A stretch of DNA of 64,000 bases, taken from Nitrosomonas sp. GTDB lineage: Bacteria; Pseudomonadota; Gammaproteobacteria; Burkholderiales; Nitrosomonadaceae. The position numbers and the translations under genes were made by a program. Each line of letters starts with the position of its first letter. Position 1 is the stretch's first letter. The DNA lies in NCBI RefSeq assembly GCF_019635155.1, contig NZ_JAHBZY010000014.1, forward strand, positions 32,094-96,093, written 5' to 3'. Below, one piece after another: positions 8,905-18,386 of this stretch. The notes under the pieces are model-generated. The model had not been told where the DNA came from. It searched no databases and saw only the letters and a list, made by a program, of their open reading frames with translations.

Positions 8905-9084
8905 CTATTCCAAATGAAATTCTTTGCCTTGCTTAACCATTGACACCGGACGATTGAGCTTGAGTGTTTTTCTAAGCAACCAGCGTAACTGCAATTTGAT
9001 TCTTCTAATCGATTGATGATATTCAGCATCCAAATTCACCGATATATTTGCTGCATTTTTTAAGTCATTGAATTCCCGGTTCAT
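8905..9084 (-). CDS. Small hypothetical protein (59 aa)
   Basis: On the minus strand an ATG at 9084 opens a 59-codon frame ending TAG at 8907-8905. A strong ribosome site, AAAGGAG, sits upstream at ideal spacing. The product starts MNREFNDLKNAANISVNLDA, is rich in basic residues in the middle (YHQSIRRIKLQLRWLLRKTL), has no signal peptide and no cysteine, and looks helical and amphipathic. I do not recognise a family. It lies between the decayed IS481 element and the cbbR upstream region, so it could be a surviving accessory gene. Coding status rests on the ribosome site and frame only. Confidence 0.5.
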   Translation of the reverse strand: MNREFNDLKNAANISVNLDAEYHQSIRRIKLQLRWLLRKTLKLNRPVSMVKQGKEFHLE

Positions 9085-9543
9085 GTTGGATCTCCTTTAT
9101 AAATAATAGCTGACGTTGCTGTATCTATTCAGATTCAACTCACGTTTTATAATTAAAATACGTGAATTCCAAAATTAGGGTGCATCGTTTTTTCGACTTG
9201 TTCGTTGCTTGCGTGTAGAAAAAGTTTCCGATATAACTTCCTATTACCTGTCGATCGCACGTTCTTATCAAGCGCGCATTTAATTGATGCGGCAATTTTT
9301 TGTTTGTTAATGACGGAAAAAAGAATTCATAACAATTTTCTTCTTGTAATAATTGATAGGAATCCAAACAATCGCTTGTACTATATAGTCCCGCACTAAG
9401 ACCATAGGAAAACAGGTTTAAGCCATGGAGTTTCAACTTTTTAAGTTGAGCATAGTGTAAAATTTTTTAATCATAAATAACAATAAATTGTTTCTATTGT
9501 TTTGATAGATATTAGTCTATTGATGCATGAAAAGGAGGATGCC
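9085..9543. other. 459-base gap upstream of cbbR
   Basis: No convincing gene is seen. An imperfect palindrome at 9141-9164 (CACGTTTTA, TAAT, TAAAATACGTG) and a hairpin at 9434-9448 (CAACTT, TTT, AAGTTG) are present, and the last 80 bases before cbbR are very AT-rich. LysR-type regulators usually bind their own upstream region, so an operator is likely somewhere here, but I cannot point to it. A 98-codon minus-strand frame starting with TTG covers much of the gap and is not supported by a ribosome site. Confidence 0.35.
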
Positions 9544-10518
9544 ATGCGCCACAGCACCATCCGGCAGCTAGAAGTTTTTGAAGCGATTGCACGTTTAAAT
9601 AGTTTTACTCGCGCGGCTGAAGAATTATTTTTGACGCAACCGACGGTGTCGATGCAAATCAAGAAATTGACCGATGATATTGGTTTGCCGCTTTTTGAGC
9701 AGGTGGGTAAAAAGATTTATCTGACAGAGGCGGGAAAAGAACTATATCAAACATGCCAGGGAATTTTCGAGCATTTCTCTCGTTTTGAAATGATCGTGTC
9801 GGATATGAAAGGTCTTAAATCCGGGAAATTGCGGCTGGTAGCGGTCACGACGGCTAAATATTTTATTCCACGATTATTAGGTATGTTTTGCCAGCAATAT
9901 CCTGGCATCGATGTTTCTTTACAAGTCACCAATCGTGAACGTGTTTTAGAGCGTTTGGCCGACAATCGGGATGATCTTTATATTATGGGGCAGGTGCCGG
10001 ATACTATGGATGCCGTGGCGGAGGTTTTTTTAGATAATCCATTGGTGGTGCTGGCATCTGCGGATCACCCGCTGGTTAATCAAAAGAATATCAGTATCGA
10101 TCGGTTATGTGACGAGTTCTTCATTATGCGTGAACCTGGTTCGGGAACGCGCATGGCAACTGAGAGCCTTTTTACGGAGCGTAACAAGAAACTCAAGGTT
10201 CGCATGGAATTGGGCAGCAATGAGGCGATCAAACAGGCGATAGTCGGACGCTTGGGGATTGCGGTGCTATCGCGGCATACGTTGGCATTGGATGGTTCGA
10301 CGGGGCAACTGGCGGAATTGGATGTCGAAGGTTTTCCACTGAAGCGGCACTGGTATTTTGCATACCCTGCGGGTAAGCAGTTATCGATTGTGGCAAAAAC
10401 TTTCTTGGAATATTTAAGGCAAGCGAATGACTGTTTGGAAGATTTGTCGTGCCGCCATGCTATTACCGGTCATTGTCCATTGCTGAAAAGTGGAACTGAC
10501 GTGCAATCCGACGATTAG
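9544..10518 (+). CDS. cbbR: LysR-type regulator, CbbR-like
   Basis: The product is a 324-residue LysR regulator. The N-terminal winged helix-turn-helix occupies about residues 5-65 (RQLEVFEAIARLNSFTRAAE, then TQPTVSMQIKKLTDDIG), and a substrate-binding domain follows. CbbR proteins activate the Calvin-Benson-Bassham operon in response to metabolites such as PEP or NADPH. The close match of the N-terminal half to the CbbR type is from recall; no cbb operon is in the window. The start is ATG 9544 behind AAAGGAGG at 9531-9538, not the TTG 42 bases upstream. ppsA follows after 51 bases in the same direction, an arrangement that suggests control of PEP metabolism. Confidence 0.82.
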   Translation: MRHSTIRQLEVFEAIARLNSFTRAAEELFLTQPTVSMQIKKLTDDIGLPLFEQVGKKIYLTEAGKELYQTCQGIFEHFSRFEMIVSDMKGLKSGKLRLVAVTTAKYFIPRLLGMFCQQYPGIDVSLQVTNRERVLERLADNRDDLYIMGQVPDTMDAVAEVFLDNPLVVLASADHPLVNQKNISIDRLCDEFFIMREPGSGTRMATESLFTERNKKLKVRMELGSNEAIKQAIVGRLGIAVLSRHTLALDGSTGQLAELDVEGFPLKRHWYFAYPAGKQLSIVAKTFLEYLRQANDCLEDLSCRHAITGHCPLLKSGTDVQSDD

Positions 10519-10569
10519 TACTTGATTTCTCTGGTAGTTACTCAATTAGAATGATATAGAGGTGTTGCA

Positions 10570-12951
10570 ATGAATCAATATATCGCTTGGTTTGATCAGT
10601 TGAATATGCAGGATGTCAGTTCCGTCGGCGGTAAGAATGCTTCATTGGGCGAAATGATTAGCCGTTTGTCGCATGCAGGGGTCAACGTGCCGAACGGCTT
10701 TGCCACGACAGCCTTGGCTTACCGGGAGTTTTTGCAAACAAACGGCTTGGTGGAACGTATCAATGATTTGTTGGCCGGACTGGATGTCAGTGATATTAAT
10801 GCATTGACGGCCGCCGGAAAAACGATTCGTGGCTGGGTGCTTAATGCGGTCATGCCCGATACTATTCAGGCTGCGATCGCGCAAGCTTACGAAAGATTGG
10901 CTGCCAGCAGCAGCGGCAGCGGTGACATTTCGTTTGCGGTGCGTTCGTCCGCGACCGCTGAGGATTTGCCCGATGCTTCATTTGCCGGGCAACAGGAGAC
11001 ATTGCTGAATGTGCACGGTTTGCCGCACATTCTGGCAGCGGTCAAAACGGTGTTCGCTTCGCTGTATAACGACCGCGCCATAGCCTATCGCGTGCACCAG
11101 AACTTTTCGCATGACAAGGTTTTATTATCTGCCGGCATTCAAAAAATGGTGCGTAGCGATCTTGGCGCCAGCGGGGTGATGTTTACGCTCGATACCGAAT
11201 CCGGTTTCCGCGAGGCGATTTTCATTACGGCGGCGTATGGATTAGGTGAAACCATCGTACAAGGCACTGTCAATCCGGATGAGTTTTATGTCTATAAACG
11301 CGGGCTTGCCGCCGGAAAGCCTGCGATTTTATCGCGGCGACTGGGTAGTAAAGCGATCGAAATGGTGTATGCCGATCAACAGAGAGGCAGCGATGCCTAT
11401 ACGTTGACGCGCGAAGTTGAGTCCGCGAGGCGCAATCGCTTTTCGTTGTCTGACGCGCAAATCGAAGCATTGGCGCACCAGGCGGTGATTATTGAGCAAC
11501 ATTATGGCCGTCCGATGGATATCGAATGGGCGCTGGATGGTCAGGACGGGCAGCTGTACATCGTGCAAGCGCGTCCGGAAACAGTCGAAAGTCGTGCTGC
11601 GCCGGTGCTGGAACGATTCAAATTGACCGGCAGCGGCAGCGTTCTGACAGAGGGGCGCGCGATCGGCAGTAAAATCGGTCAAGGCATCGCCCGACTGATC
11701 GCCGGAGCCGATCAAATGCAACTGATACAACCGGGTGATGTACTAGTGACCGATATGACCGATCCGGATTGGGAGCCGATCATGAAACGCGCATCCGCGA
11801 TCGTCACTAACCGTGGCGGGCGGACCTGCCACGCAGCCATCATCGCGCGCGAAATGGGTATCCCGGCGGTGGTCGGCTGCGGGAATGCCACAACGTCGAT
11901 CAAAGACGGCACACCGGTCACGGTTTCCTGCGCCGATGGCGACACCGGTTTGGTTTACGGTGGCCTGTTGCCATTCGAGCATACCATGGTGGATACCGGC
12001 CAATTACCGGATTTACCGATTAAAATCATGATGAATGTCGGTAATCCGTCGCACGCTTTTTCTTTTGCGCATATGCCCAACCAAGGCGTGGGTCTGGCAC
12101 GGCTGGAATTTATCATCAATAACATGATCGGCATTCATCCTAAAGCATTGCTCGAATTCGAACGGTTATCGGACGATTTGAAACAAACAATCGGTGAGCG
12201 CATTGCCGGATACGCAGGTCCTGTCGATTTTTATGTGGATAAATTGACCGAAGGCATCGCCACGCTGGCAGCGGCGTTTTATCCGCACCCGGTGATTGTA
12301 CGCACTTCCGATTTTAAATCGAACGAATACGCCAATTTGCTGGCGGGTGATCGCTATGAACCGCACGAAGAAAATCCGATGATCGGTTTTCGCGGTACTT
12401 CGCGGTATGTGTCGCCTGATTTTCGTGACTGTTTTGAACTCGAATGCCGGGCGTTATGCAACGTGCGCGACGAGATGGGTTTAACCAATGTCGAAGTCAT
12501 GATTCCGTTTTGCCGTACACTGGAAGAAGCCAAACAAGTGACGGAGTTGCTGGCGTCGCAAGGATTGAAACGCGGCGATAATGGCTTGAAGGTGATCATG
12601 ATGTGCGAAATCCCATCGAATGCTCTGCTGGCAGAGGAATTCTTGGAGTATTTTGACGGTTTCTCGATCGGCTCGAACGACATGACGCAACTCACACTCG
12701 GTCTCGATCGTGACTCCGAGCTGGTGTCGAAACTATTTGATGAGCGCAATCCGGCAGTGAAAAAGCTGCTGGCAATGGCGATTGACGCGTGCCACAAGCA
12801 AGGTAAATACATCGGTATATGTGGGCAAGGGCCGTCCGATTACCCGGATTTCGCTGCCTGGCTCTATGAGCAAGACATCAGTAGCCTATCGCTGAACCCC
12901 GATTCGGTGATCGAAACTTGGTTGCACATCGCCCGTTTGCACCGGTCGTGA
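10570..12951 (+). CDS. ppsA: phosphoenolpyruvate synthase
   Basis: PpsA converts pyruvate, ATP and water to PEP, AMP and phosphate, the gluconeogenic entry step. The 793-residue protein has all three domains: an N-terminal ATP-grasp domain ([31 protein letters not shown]), the central phosphohistidine domain with H421 in [18 protein letters not shown], and a C-terminal TIM barrel with [18 protein letters not shown] and the catalytic-site cysteine segment [18 protein letters not shown] precedes the ATG. Its last four bases overlap the start of its regulator gene (GTGA). The base composition is visibly richer in G+C than in the pil and rpo regions. Confidence 0.97.
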   Translation: MNQYIAWFDQLNMQDVSSVGGKNASLGEMISRLSHAGVNVPNGFATTALAYREFLQTNGLVERINDLLAGLDVSDINALTAAGKTIRGWVLNAVMPDTIQAAIAQAYERLAASSSGSGDISFAVRSSATAEDLPDASFAGQQETLLNVHGLPHILAAVKTVFASLYNDRAIAYRVHQNFSHDKVLLSAGIQKMVRSDLGASGVMFTLDTESGFREAIFITAAYGLGETIVQGTVNPDEFYVYKRGLAAGKPAILSRRLGSKAIEMVYADQQRGSDAYTLTREVESARRNRFSLSDAQIEALAHQAVIIEQHYGRPMDIEWALDGQDGQLYIVQARPETVESRAAPVLERFKLTGSGSVLTEGRAIGSKIGQGIARLIAGADQMQLIQPGDVLVTDMTDPDWEPIMKRASAIVTNRGGRTCHAAIIAREMGIPAVVGCGNATTSIKDGTPVTVSCADGDTGLVYGGLLPFEHTMVDTGQLPDLPIKIMMNVGNPSHAFSFAHMPNQGVGLARLEFIINNMIGIHPKALLEFERLSDDLKQTIGERIAGYAGPVDFYVDKLTEGIATLAAAFYPHPVIVRTSDFKSNEYANLLAGDRYEPHEENPMIGFRGTSRYVSPDFRDCFELECRALCNVRDEMGLTNVEVMIPFCRTLEEAKQVTELLASQGLKRGDNGLKVIMMCEIPSNALLAEEFLEYFDGFSIGSNDMTQLTLGLDRDSELVSKLFDERNPAVKKLLAMAIDACHKQGKYIGICGQGPSDYPDFAAWLYEQDISSLSLNPDSVIETWLHIARLHRS

Positions 12952-13778
12952 GCAAGCAAAAACGCACCGTTTTCTATTTATCCGACCGTACCGGCATCAC
13001 TGCGGAAACGCTCGGGCACAGCCTGTTGACACAATTTGACGGCGTCGAATGGGAAACCGTCAGCGTACCGTTTCTGGATTGCGAACGCAAAGCCACCGAT
13101 GTTGCTGCCTGGATTAACCGCGCTGCGGAGCATGACGGCTGGCGGCCGCTGGTATTCAGCACGCTGCAGCAACCGGAGATTCTGGCAATTATCAAACAAG
13201 CCAATTGCCGTATCTATGATTTTTTTGAAACTTTCACGCATCCGGTCGAAGAAGAACTGCACCAATCATCGGCGCGTAAAGCCGGACGTTCGCATGGTTT
13301 GCAACATCATCCGTCGTATTTCAAGCGGATCGATGCGATTAATTATGTGCTGGCGCATGACGACGGCGTCAATCCGAAGCATTTTGTGGAAGCCGATATC
13401 ATCCTGATCGGCGTATCGCGCTCCGGCAAAACGCCGACCTGCCTGTATCTGGGCCTGCAATACGGCATTGCCGCCGCCAACTACCCGCTGACGCCGGACG
13501 ATATGGCAGTGCAGCAACTGCCCAAAGCGATCGAAGCGGTCAAACACAAACTATTCGGTTTGACGCTTACCCCGGCGCAACTGCATTTCATCCGTCAGCA
13601 ACGCCGCCCGGATAGCGAGTACGCTTCGCTAACACAGTGTCAATGGGAAATCCAATGGCAAGAAGCGCTGTTTAACCGGTTCAATATCCCGTATCTGGAT
13701 ACCACGCGTATCTCCATCGAGGAAATCAGTGCAACCATTCTCGACCGCTGCGGATTGAAGCGGCAGTTGTATGGGTGA
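12948..13778 (+). CDS. ppsR: PEP synthase regulatory protein (kinase/pyrophosphorylase)
   Basis: This DUF299-family enzyme inactivates PEP synthase by ADP-dependent threonine phosphorylation and reactivates it by phosphate-dependent removal. The 276-residue sequence opens with [20 protein letters not shown] and has the nucleotide-binding loop [15 protein letters not shown]. The start is taken as GTG 12948, overlapping the ppsA stop as GTGA. This gives the usual length and implies translational coupling with its target. A GTG 30 bases upstream would add residues that are only the out-of-frame end of ppsA. Confidence 0.93.
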   Translation: MSKQKRTVFYLSDRTGITAETLGHSLLTQFDGVEWETVSVPFLDCERKATDVAAWINRAAEHDGWRPLVFSTLQQPEILAIIKQANCRIYDFFETFTHPVEEELHQSSARKAGRSHGLQHHPSYFKRIDAINYVLAHDDGVNPKHFVEADIILIGVSRSGKTPTCLYLGLQYGIAAANYPLTPDDMAVQQLPKAIEAVKHKLFGLTLTPAQLHFIRQQRRPDSEYASLTQCQWEIQWQEALFNRFNIPYLDTTRISIEEISATILDRCGLKRQLYG

Positions 13779-13834
13779 GGTGTTAGAAACTATAGCTGTT
13801 AGCAATAACATGTGCTTTTCCAAGTCATGAATAT

Positions 13835-15133
13835 TTACTTTTCCTCAATCACCACATTCTTCTTAACAATCGCTTGCGACCGTTCGATTCTTACCGTGTC
13901 TTTTTTGATTTGCTCGACAGTTTTGCCGTCAGCCTGGGTTGTGTATTTGATGCTGATGCTATGTTCGCCGACCGGGACGTTGCTGAGCATGAAGAAACCT
14001 TGATCGTCGGCTATCGTGTTTATCTGTGGGGATTCGGATATGAAAACTTCGGTTTTTTGCGGGGTGAAGTTTTTGAATGTCACTACGCCGGCAATTGCGC
14101 CGTATTGCGGTCCATCCGTACTTCCCGGGGTAATCTTGTTGGCGACCGAGCGTACCATCAGCAGAATGGTTTCCGAAGCGAATCCGGCGGTAAATGCCAA
14201 TGCTACCGAGTTGGTCAGATTGCTTGGTTCGATTAGATAATAAGCAAGAATCGCCAGAAAAGGCGCGGAGATGAATTGCACGATCTGAAAAATCAAGTGC
14301 TCGCGGAATTCGTATTGCGTCAGATGCGATTGATGTTTCGTGGCAATGTGTTCATCGCTCACTTGTTTTTGCAATTCCGGCAAGCGGCGAGTCAGGCTAA
14401 TGCTGCCGCCCATCAATGCCAGGATGATGAAGTGAAGCGGAATCATCAAGCCGTCGCTGACCGCGCAGGCAGTTGCTTTTCTGATTTCTTTTCCGGTCTT
14501 ATCGACTTCGATTTCCTCTTTGCATTGATTGATATAGCCACCGATGTTGATAACCCAGGTTCCGACGATTTTTTCAGGCGCGATGGATATTTCTTTTCCG
14601 GTATCGGATTTCTCCTTGAAGCAGCTTAAGTAACCTGCTTGACTATCGAGCGAACAACCGATCAACACGGCAATTGGTTGATCGCGCAGTGTTTTCGTTG
14701 GTTTGTTGTTGAATTCATTGATGAAGGGATAGAACGTTAAAAGCAGTGACAGCAGCATGAAGCTATACGCAAATATCATCCATTTATAGCGTTGGTGCGA
14801 GCGTTGCTTTTCCAATGCTTCCTGCTCTTCAGGCGTCATTCCTTCAGCCGGGAGACGGGCGATGGGGTCGGCGAAAATTTGCACAAAAATGATACAAGTA
14901 AAGATGATGCCCGGCAGAATTGGAAGCGTGAATGATTCAGAATCCAAATTGGTGCGTACCAAAGCGACGATAAAATATGCAAAATTGAGTGTGTATGCGA
15001 GAATCCAGCACCATTGTCTGCGGATCGTTTCGAGCGGTCGTATGTTCATGGAATCGAGCAGGCCTCGATCGTTGGATTGATCGGGCTGCGCGGTCGCCGA
15101 TTGAATATTGCCGGGTGTTTTATCCTCATTCAT
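13835..15133 (-). CDS. Multi-pass membrane protein with C-terminal carboxypeptidase-regulatory-like domain
   Basis: I do not recognise this 432-residue protein. Hydrophobic segments lie at about residues 43-60, 70-90, 118-138, 229-247, 287-302 and 307-328. Between the third and fourth is a roughly 90-residue loop with four cysteines (C160, C171, C204, C223) that could form disulfides outside the cytoplasm. The last 90 residues (GAIAGVVTFKNFTPQKTEVF, then DDQGFFMLSNVPVGEHSISI) have the G-x-V and D-x-x-G-x-F-x-L-x-x-V-P-x-G pattern of a carboxypeptidase-regulatory-like beta-sandwich. AAAGGA precedes the ATG at good spacing. It is isolated, facing the mutL gene's downstream side and convergent with ppsR. 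Confidence 0.6.
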   Translation of the reverse strand: MNEDKTPGNIQSATAQPDQSNDRGLLDSMNIRPLETIRRQWCWILAYTLNFAYFIVALVRTNLDSESFTLPILPGIIFTCIIFVQIFADPIARLPAEGMTPEEQEALEKQRSHQRYKWMIFAYSFMLLSLLLTFYPFINEFNNKPTKTLRDQPIAVLIGCSLDSQAGYLSCFKEKSDTGKEISIAPEKIVGTWVINIGGYINQCKEEIEVDKTGKEIRKATACAVSDGLMIPLHFIILALMGGSISLTRRLPELQKQVSDEHIATKHQSHLTQYEFREHLIFQIVQFISAPFLAILAYYLIEPSNLTNSVALAFTAGFASETILLMVRSVANKITPGSTDGPQYGAIAGVVTFKNFTPQKTEVFISESPQINTIADDQGFFMLSNVPVGEHSISIKYTTQADGKTVEQIKKDTVRIERSQAIVKKNVVIEEK

Positions 15134-15381
15134 CGTCTTAATCCTTTCTCATTTTTCGCGTGTGAATCGAAGAATCCGGTACAGCGATCAGTCAACGTTT
15201 GTTTGATCGTTGATTAATTTCCAATGCCGGCCTGGGTTTTTAGCGCATCTCCGGAAAATTGGCAATATCTAGCGGATAATTTTTGTAAAATTCCGTTGAC
15301 CGTACCGCTGAGAATTTTTGGAATCGTGCATATTCCTATAGAAGTCATGCATGATAAGTGAGTGCCGTTACGGTCAAGTCG

Positions 15382-17172
15382 CTATTTTCCGCGCATGAAC
15401 AATTTATCCAGCTCGGCCAGGCTGGTTTCAAACCAAGTTGGCCGCCCATGGTTACATTGATCGGCGCGTTCGGTTCTTTCCATGTCGCGTAGTAGCGCAT
15501 TCATTTCTTCGAGCGTCAGCTTGCGGTTGGCGCGCACTGCGCCGTGACACGCCATGGTGGCGAGAATCTCATTGCGCCTGGCGGTAAGAATCTGGCTGGC
15601 GCCGTATTCACGAATCTCTTGCAACAGGTCGCGGGCGAGCTGAATGACATCGGTTTCTTTTAAGGCGGCCGGTACTGCGCGTACGGTCAGCGTGGCGGGT
15701 GACAGAACGGCGATATCGAATCCCAACTGCGCCAACGTATCGTGGTTTTCTTCCACCACGGCGACTTCCAAATTACTGGCATGAAACACGGACGGGATCA
15801 ACAACGGTTGTGTCGCGATTTCATGCCGGTCGAGTGCTTGTTTCAGTTGTTCGTATAGAATGCGTTCGTGCGCGGCGTGCATATCGACGACGACCAATCC
15901 GTGCGTATTTTGCGCCAGGATATAGATGCCGTGGAGTTGCCCCAGGGCGAAACCGAGCGGGTAATTGTCCTGTCCTTTCTCAGTTGTGTGGTGATGGTCC
16001 GCAGTTGAAATTTGCGCTACGGTGGCTGGATTGGCGAACGGCACGGAAGCGCGCGGCTCGGTGCCGAATAAAGTGCCGTAGAAGCTGGCTGGCTGCGACG
16101 CTTGGCCCGGCCGTGCCGGATGATTGTTTGAATAGGTGGAAAATGACCGGGAAATGGGCGTGGTTTCACGGGTTTGTGGTTCTCTTGACGGCGCCGCCAG
16201 TACTTTATGGATCGCATGAAATATGAATTGATGCAGCGCGCGCGCTTCGCGGAAGCGAACTTCGGTTTTGCTCGGGTGCACGTTGACATCAACATTCTCC
16301 GGATCGATATCAAGGAACAGCGCGAACGCCGGGTGCCGTTCCAGATGCAGTACATCGCGATAGGCTTCGCGCAGAGCATGTGAAATCAACTTGTCACTGA
16401 CGAAACGGTTGTTGACGAAAAAATACTGCATGTCGCGAGAAGATCGCGCGTAAGCCGGTAGCGCGACCATGCCGGTCAGACGCATGCCGGCGGATTCTTC
16501 GTCAACCAATGCAGCCGCTTGGCTGAATTCATCGCCAAGAATTGCCGCGATCCGTTGCGGCATGCTGGTGGCGCGCAAATGGCGGCGCACTTTGCCATTG
16601 TGCTGCAGTACGAATTCAATGCCGGATTGCGAAAGCGCGGTGCGTTTGAAGGTTTCGTCGCAATGCGCAAATTCGGTGGTTTCTGATTTCAGGAATTTGC
16701 GACGGGCCGGGATGTTAAAGTACAGATCGTTGACGTCTACAATGGTGCCTTGCGTCAAGGCAGCCGGAGCGGGCTGGGAAGCGGTGGAGCCTTCGGCGTG
16801 GATTTGCCAGGCATGTGCTTGATCCTGCTGCTGACTGGTGAGCGTTAGTCTGGCTACGGCGGCGATGCTCGCTAATGCTTCGCCGCGAAAACCCAAGCTG
16901 GTAATTTTGTGCAAATCTTCCAATGTGCTGATTTTGCTGGTGCTATGCCGTGTCAATGCCAGTAATAATTCATCTTTGGAGATACCTGCACCGTTATCCG
17001 CGACGCGAATTTGTTTGACGCCGCCTTGCTGCAGATGGACGGCGATTTTTCCAGCGCCGGCGTCGATGCTGTTTTCCAGAATCTCCTTGAGCGCCGACGC
17101 AGGGCGTTCGACCACTTCGCCAGCGGCGATTTGATTGATCAATAACTCGGGCAGCGGTTTGATTGCAGGCAT
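15382..17172 (-). CDS. mutL: DNA mismatch repair protein MutL
   Basis: MutL couples MutS mismatch recognition to strand incision. The 596-residue protein has the GHKL ATPase motifs INQIAAGEVVERPASALKE, ENSIDAGA, DNGAGI (59-64) and FRGEALASIA. The C-terminal dimerisation domain carries DMHAAHERILYE (D430 to E441), ACHGAVRAN and CNHGRPT, which match the endonuclease-type MutL motifs of organisms without MutH, with Met replacing the usual Gln. Nicking activity is therefore likely. A weakly Pro/Ser-rich linker near residues 330-390 separates the two halves. It starts close to the divergent GH19 gene. Confidence 0.96.
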   Translation of the reverse strand: MPAIKPLPELLINQIAAGEVVERPASALKEILENSIDAGAGKIAVHLQQGGVKQIRVADNGAGISKDELLLALTRHSTSKISTLEDLHKITSLGFRGEALASIAAVARLTLTSQQQDQAHAWQIHAEGSTASQPAPAALTQGTIVDVNDLYFNIPARRKFLKSETTEFAHCDETFKRTALSQSGIEFVLQHNGKVRRHLRATSMPQRIAAILGDEFSQAAALVDEESAGMRLTGMVALPAYARSSRDMQYFFVNNRFVSDKLISHALREAYRDVLHLERHPAFALFLDIDPENVDVNVHPSKTEVRFREARALHQFIFHAIHKVLAAPSREPQTRETTPISRSFSTYSNNHPARPGQASQPASFYGTLFGTEPRASVPFANPATVAQISTADHHHTTEKGQDNYPLGFALGQLHGIYILAQNTHGLVVVDMHAAHERILYEQLKQALDRHEIATQPLLIPSVFHASNLEVAVVEENHDTLAQLGFDIAVLSPATLTVRAVPAALKETDVIQLARDLLQEIREYGASQILTARRNEILATMACHGAVRANRKLTLEEMNALLRDMERTERADQCNHGRPTWFETSLAELDKLFMRGK

Positions 17173-17272
17173 AAGAAACTGTGATTATAAAATTGTGATT
17201 ATAATGCTGAAACTAACCGCGTTCATTGTACGTTGAACGTTTATTCGACCGCAGACAATTTGGGGGAGTGAA

Positions 17273-17872
17273 ATGTTATCCGTAGACAAGCTGAAATCAT
17301 CTGTTCCCGATGTCGTACTGGCTCAAATTCCCGATTGTGCCGCCAAATTCGGCATTGATTCATCTTTGCGCCTGGCGCACTTTCTCGCGCAATGCGCGCA
17401 TGAAAGCATGGAATTCAAGGTCTTGGAGGAAAATCTGAATTATTCCGCCGATGGGTTGAGGAAGGTGTTTCCCAAATATTTTCCCGATGATCTAGCGGAT
17501 AGTTACGCGCGCCAACCGGAAAAGATCGCGTCACGGGTATACGCCAACCGCATGGGTAACGGCGACGAGGCCAGCAAGGAGGGCTATCAATACCGTGGCC
17601 GGGGTTATATCCAATTGACCGGTAAAGACAATTACAGTGCGTTTGCTGGAGCGATCGGCGATGATGTCGTTGCGAATCCGGATTCGGTCAAAACCGAATA
17701 TCCGCTGCTGTCCGCCGCATGGTTTTGGAACACCCGGGCACTCAACGAATTGGCCGATCAAGGCGCGAGCGATGATGTCGTGACAAAAATTACCAAGAAA
17801 GTGAATGGTGGAACGTTGGGCCTGGATGACCGGATCAGTCATTTCAAGAAATATTACGCATTGTTGACGTGA
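17273..17872 (+). CDS. Glycoside hydrolase family 19 muramidase/endolysin-like protein
   Basis: The 199-residue protein matches short GH19 endolysins that cut peptidoglycan or chitin-like glycan chains. The motif AHESMEFKVLEENLNYS at about residues 42-58 contains the two expected catalytic glutamates, E44 and E53. The block YRGRGYIQLTGKDNY and the late AAWFWNTRALNELAD are also family hallmarks. There is no signal peptide and no cell-wall-binding domain. GGGGGAG precedes the ATG. The next gene starts inside its stop codon (GTGA), which indicates translational coupling. No phage structural genes or holin are nearby, so a prophage role is not supported locally. Confidence 0.87.
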   Translation: MLSVDKLKSSVPDVVLAQIPDCAAKFGIDSSLRLAHFLAQCAHESMEFKVLEENLNYSADGLRKVFPKYFPDDLADSYARQPEKIASRVYANRMGNGDEASKEGYQYRGRGYIQLTGKDNYSAFAGAIGDDVVANPDSVKTEYPLLSAAWFWNTRALNELADQGASDDVVTKITKKVNGGTLGLDDRISHFKKYYALLT

Positions 17873-18378
17873 AAGCAATCGCATATCTCGGCGGATTGTT
17901 CGGTTTGATCGTTACACCCGCCGATGCGGCGGAAACACTCTGCAAACAACAGGAACAGGTTATTTTTTCCTGTTCGCTGAGTAAGAAAACGGTTTCGGTT
18001 TGCGCTTCGAAAGATTTTTCTGTAAGTAACGGCTATTTACAATATCGATTCGGACAAAAAGGCAATATTGAATTAAATCTGCCGGCGGTACCGCAATCAA
18101 CACCCAACGCACAATTCGTACGAGCCCGAACTTTGATGTTTTCCGGTGGCGGTGGTGGATATCTACGGTTTATCAATGGTCCTTACCATTACATTGTCTA
18201 CACCGCGATTGGCAAGGGCTGGGGGCCGAAAGACGGGGTCGCGGTGGAAAAGAGCGGACGGTTGATCGCCAATTACGAATGCCGGGATATCCCGGTTTCA
18301 GAAATCGGTGAAGCGTTGATTACCCGCGCTGGCCTAGCAATCGATCAATCCGAATTCGAGATTCCGGGTATCGAATAA
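17869..18378 (+). CDS. Secreted Cys-containing protein coupled to GH19 gene
   Basis: A GTG start overlaps the upstream stop as GTGA. The first 20 residues form a signal peptide ending ADA before AETLCKQQEQVIFSC. The mature part has four cysteines, a glycine run (FSGGGGGYLRF) and the closing segment VEKSGRLIANYEC, a pattern I recall from widespread hypothetical periplasmic proteins. Its position directly behind a peptidoglycan hydrolase suggests it could protect the periplasm from that enzyme, but no lysozyme-inhibitor motif (MliC or PliG type) is evident. It ends 8 bases before the convergent tonB gene. Confidence 0.65.
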   Translation: MKAIAYLGGLFGLIVTPADAAETLCKQQEQVIFSCSLSKKTVSVCASKDFSVSNGYLQYRFGQKGNIELNLPAVPQSTPNAQFVRARTLMFSGGGGGYLRFINGPYHYIVYTAIGKGWGPKDGVAVEKSGRLIANYECRDIPVSEIGEALITRAGLAIDQSEFEIPGIE

Positions 18379-18386
18379 TTAGACGG

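Noticed and set aside
9140-9436. 98-codon minus-strand frame upstream of cbbR
   Set aside because: It needs a TTG start without a ribosome site, has a composition typical of AT-rich non-coding DNA and shows no motif.
15296-15377. 9-base inverted repeat TTGACCGTA/TACGGTCAA downstream of mutL
   Set aside because: The arms are 64 bases apart with no T-run, so neither terminator nor operator is supported.
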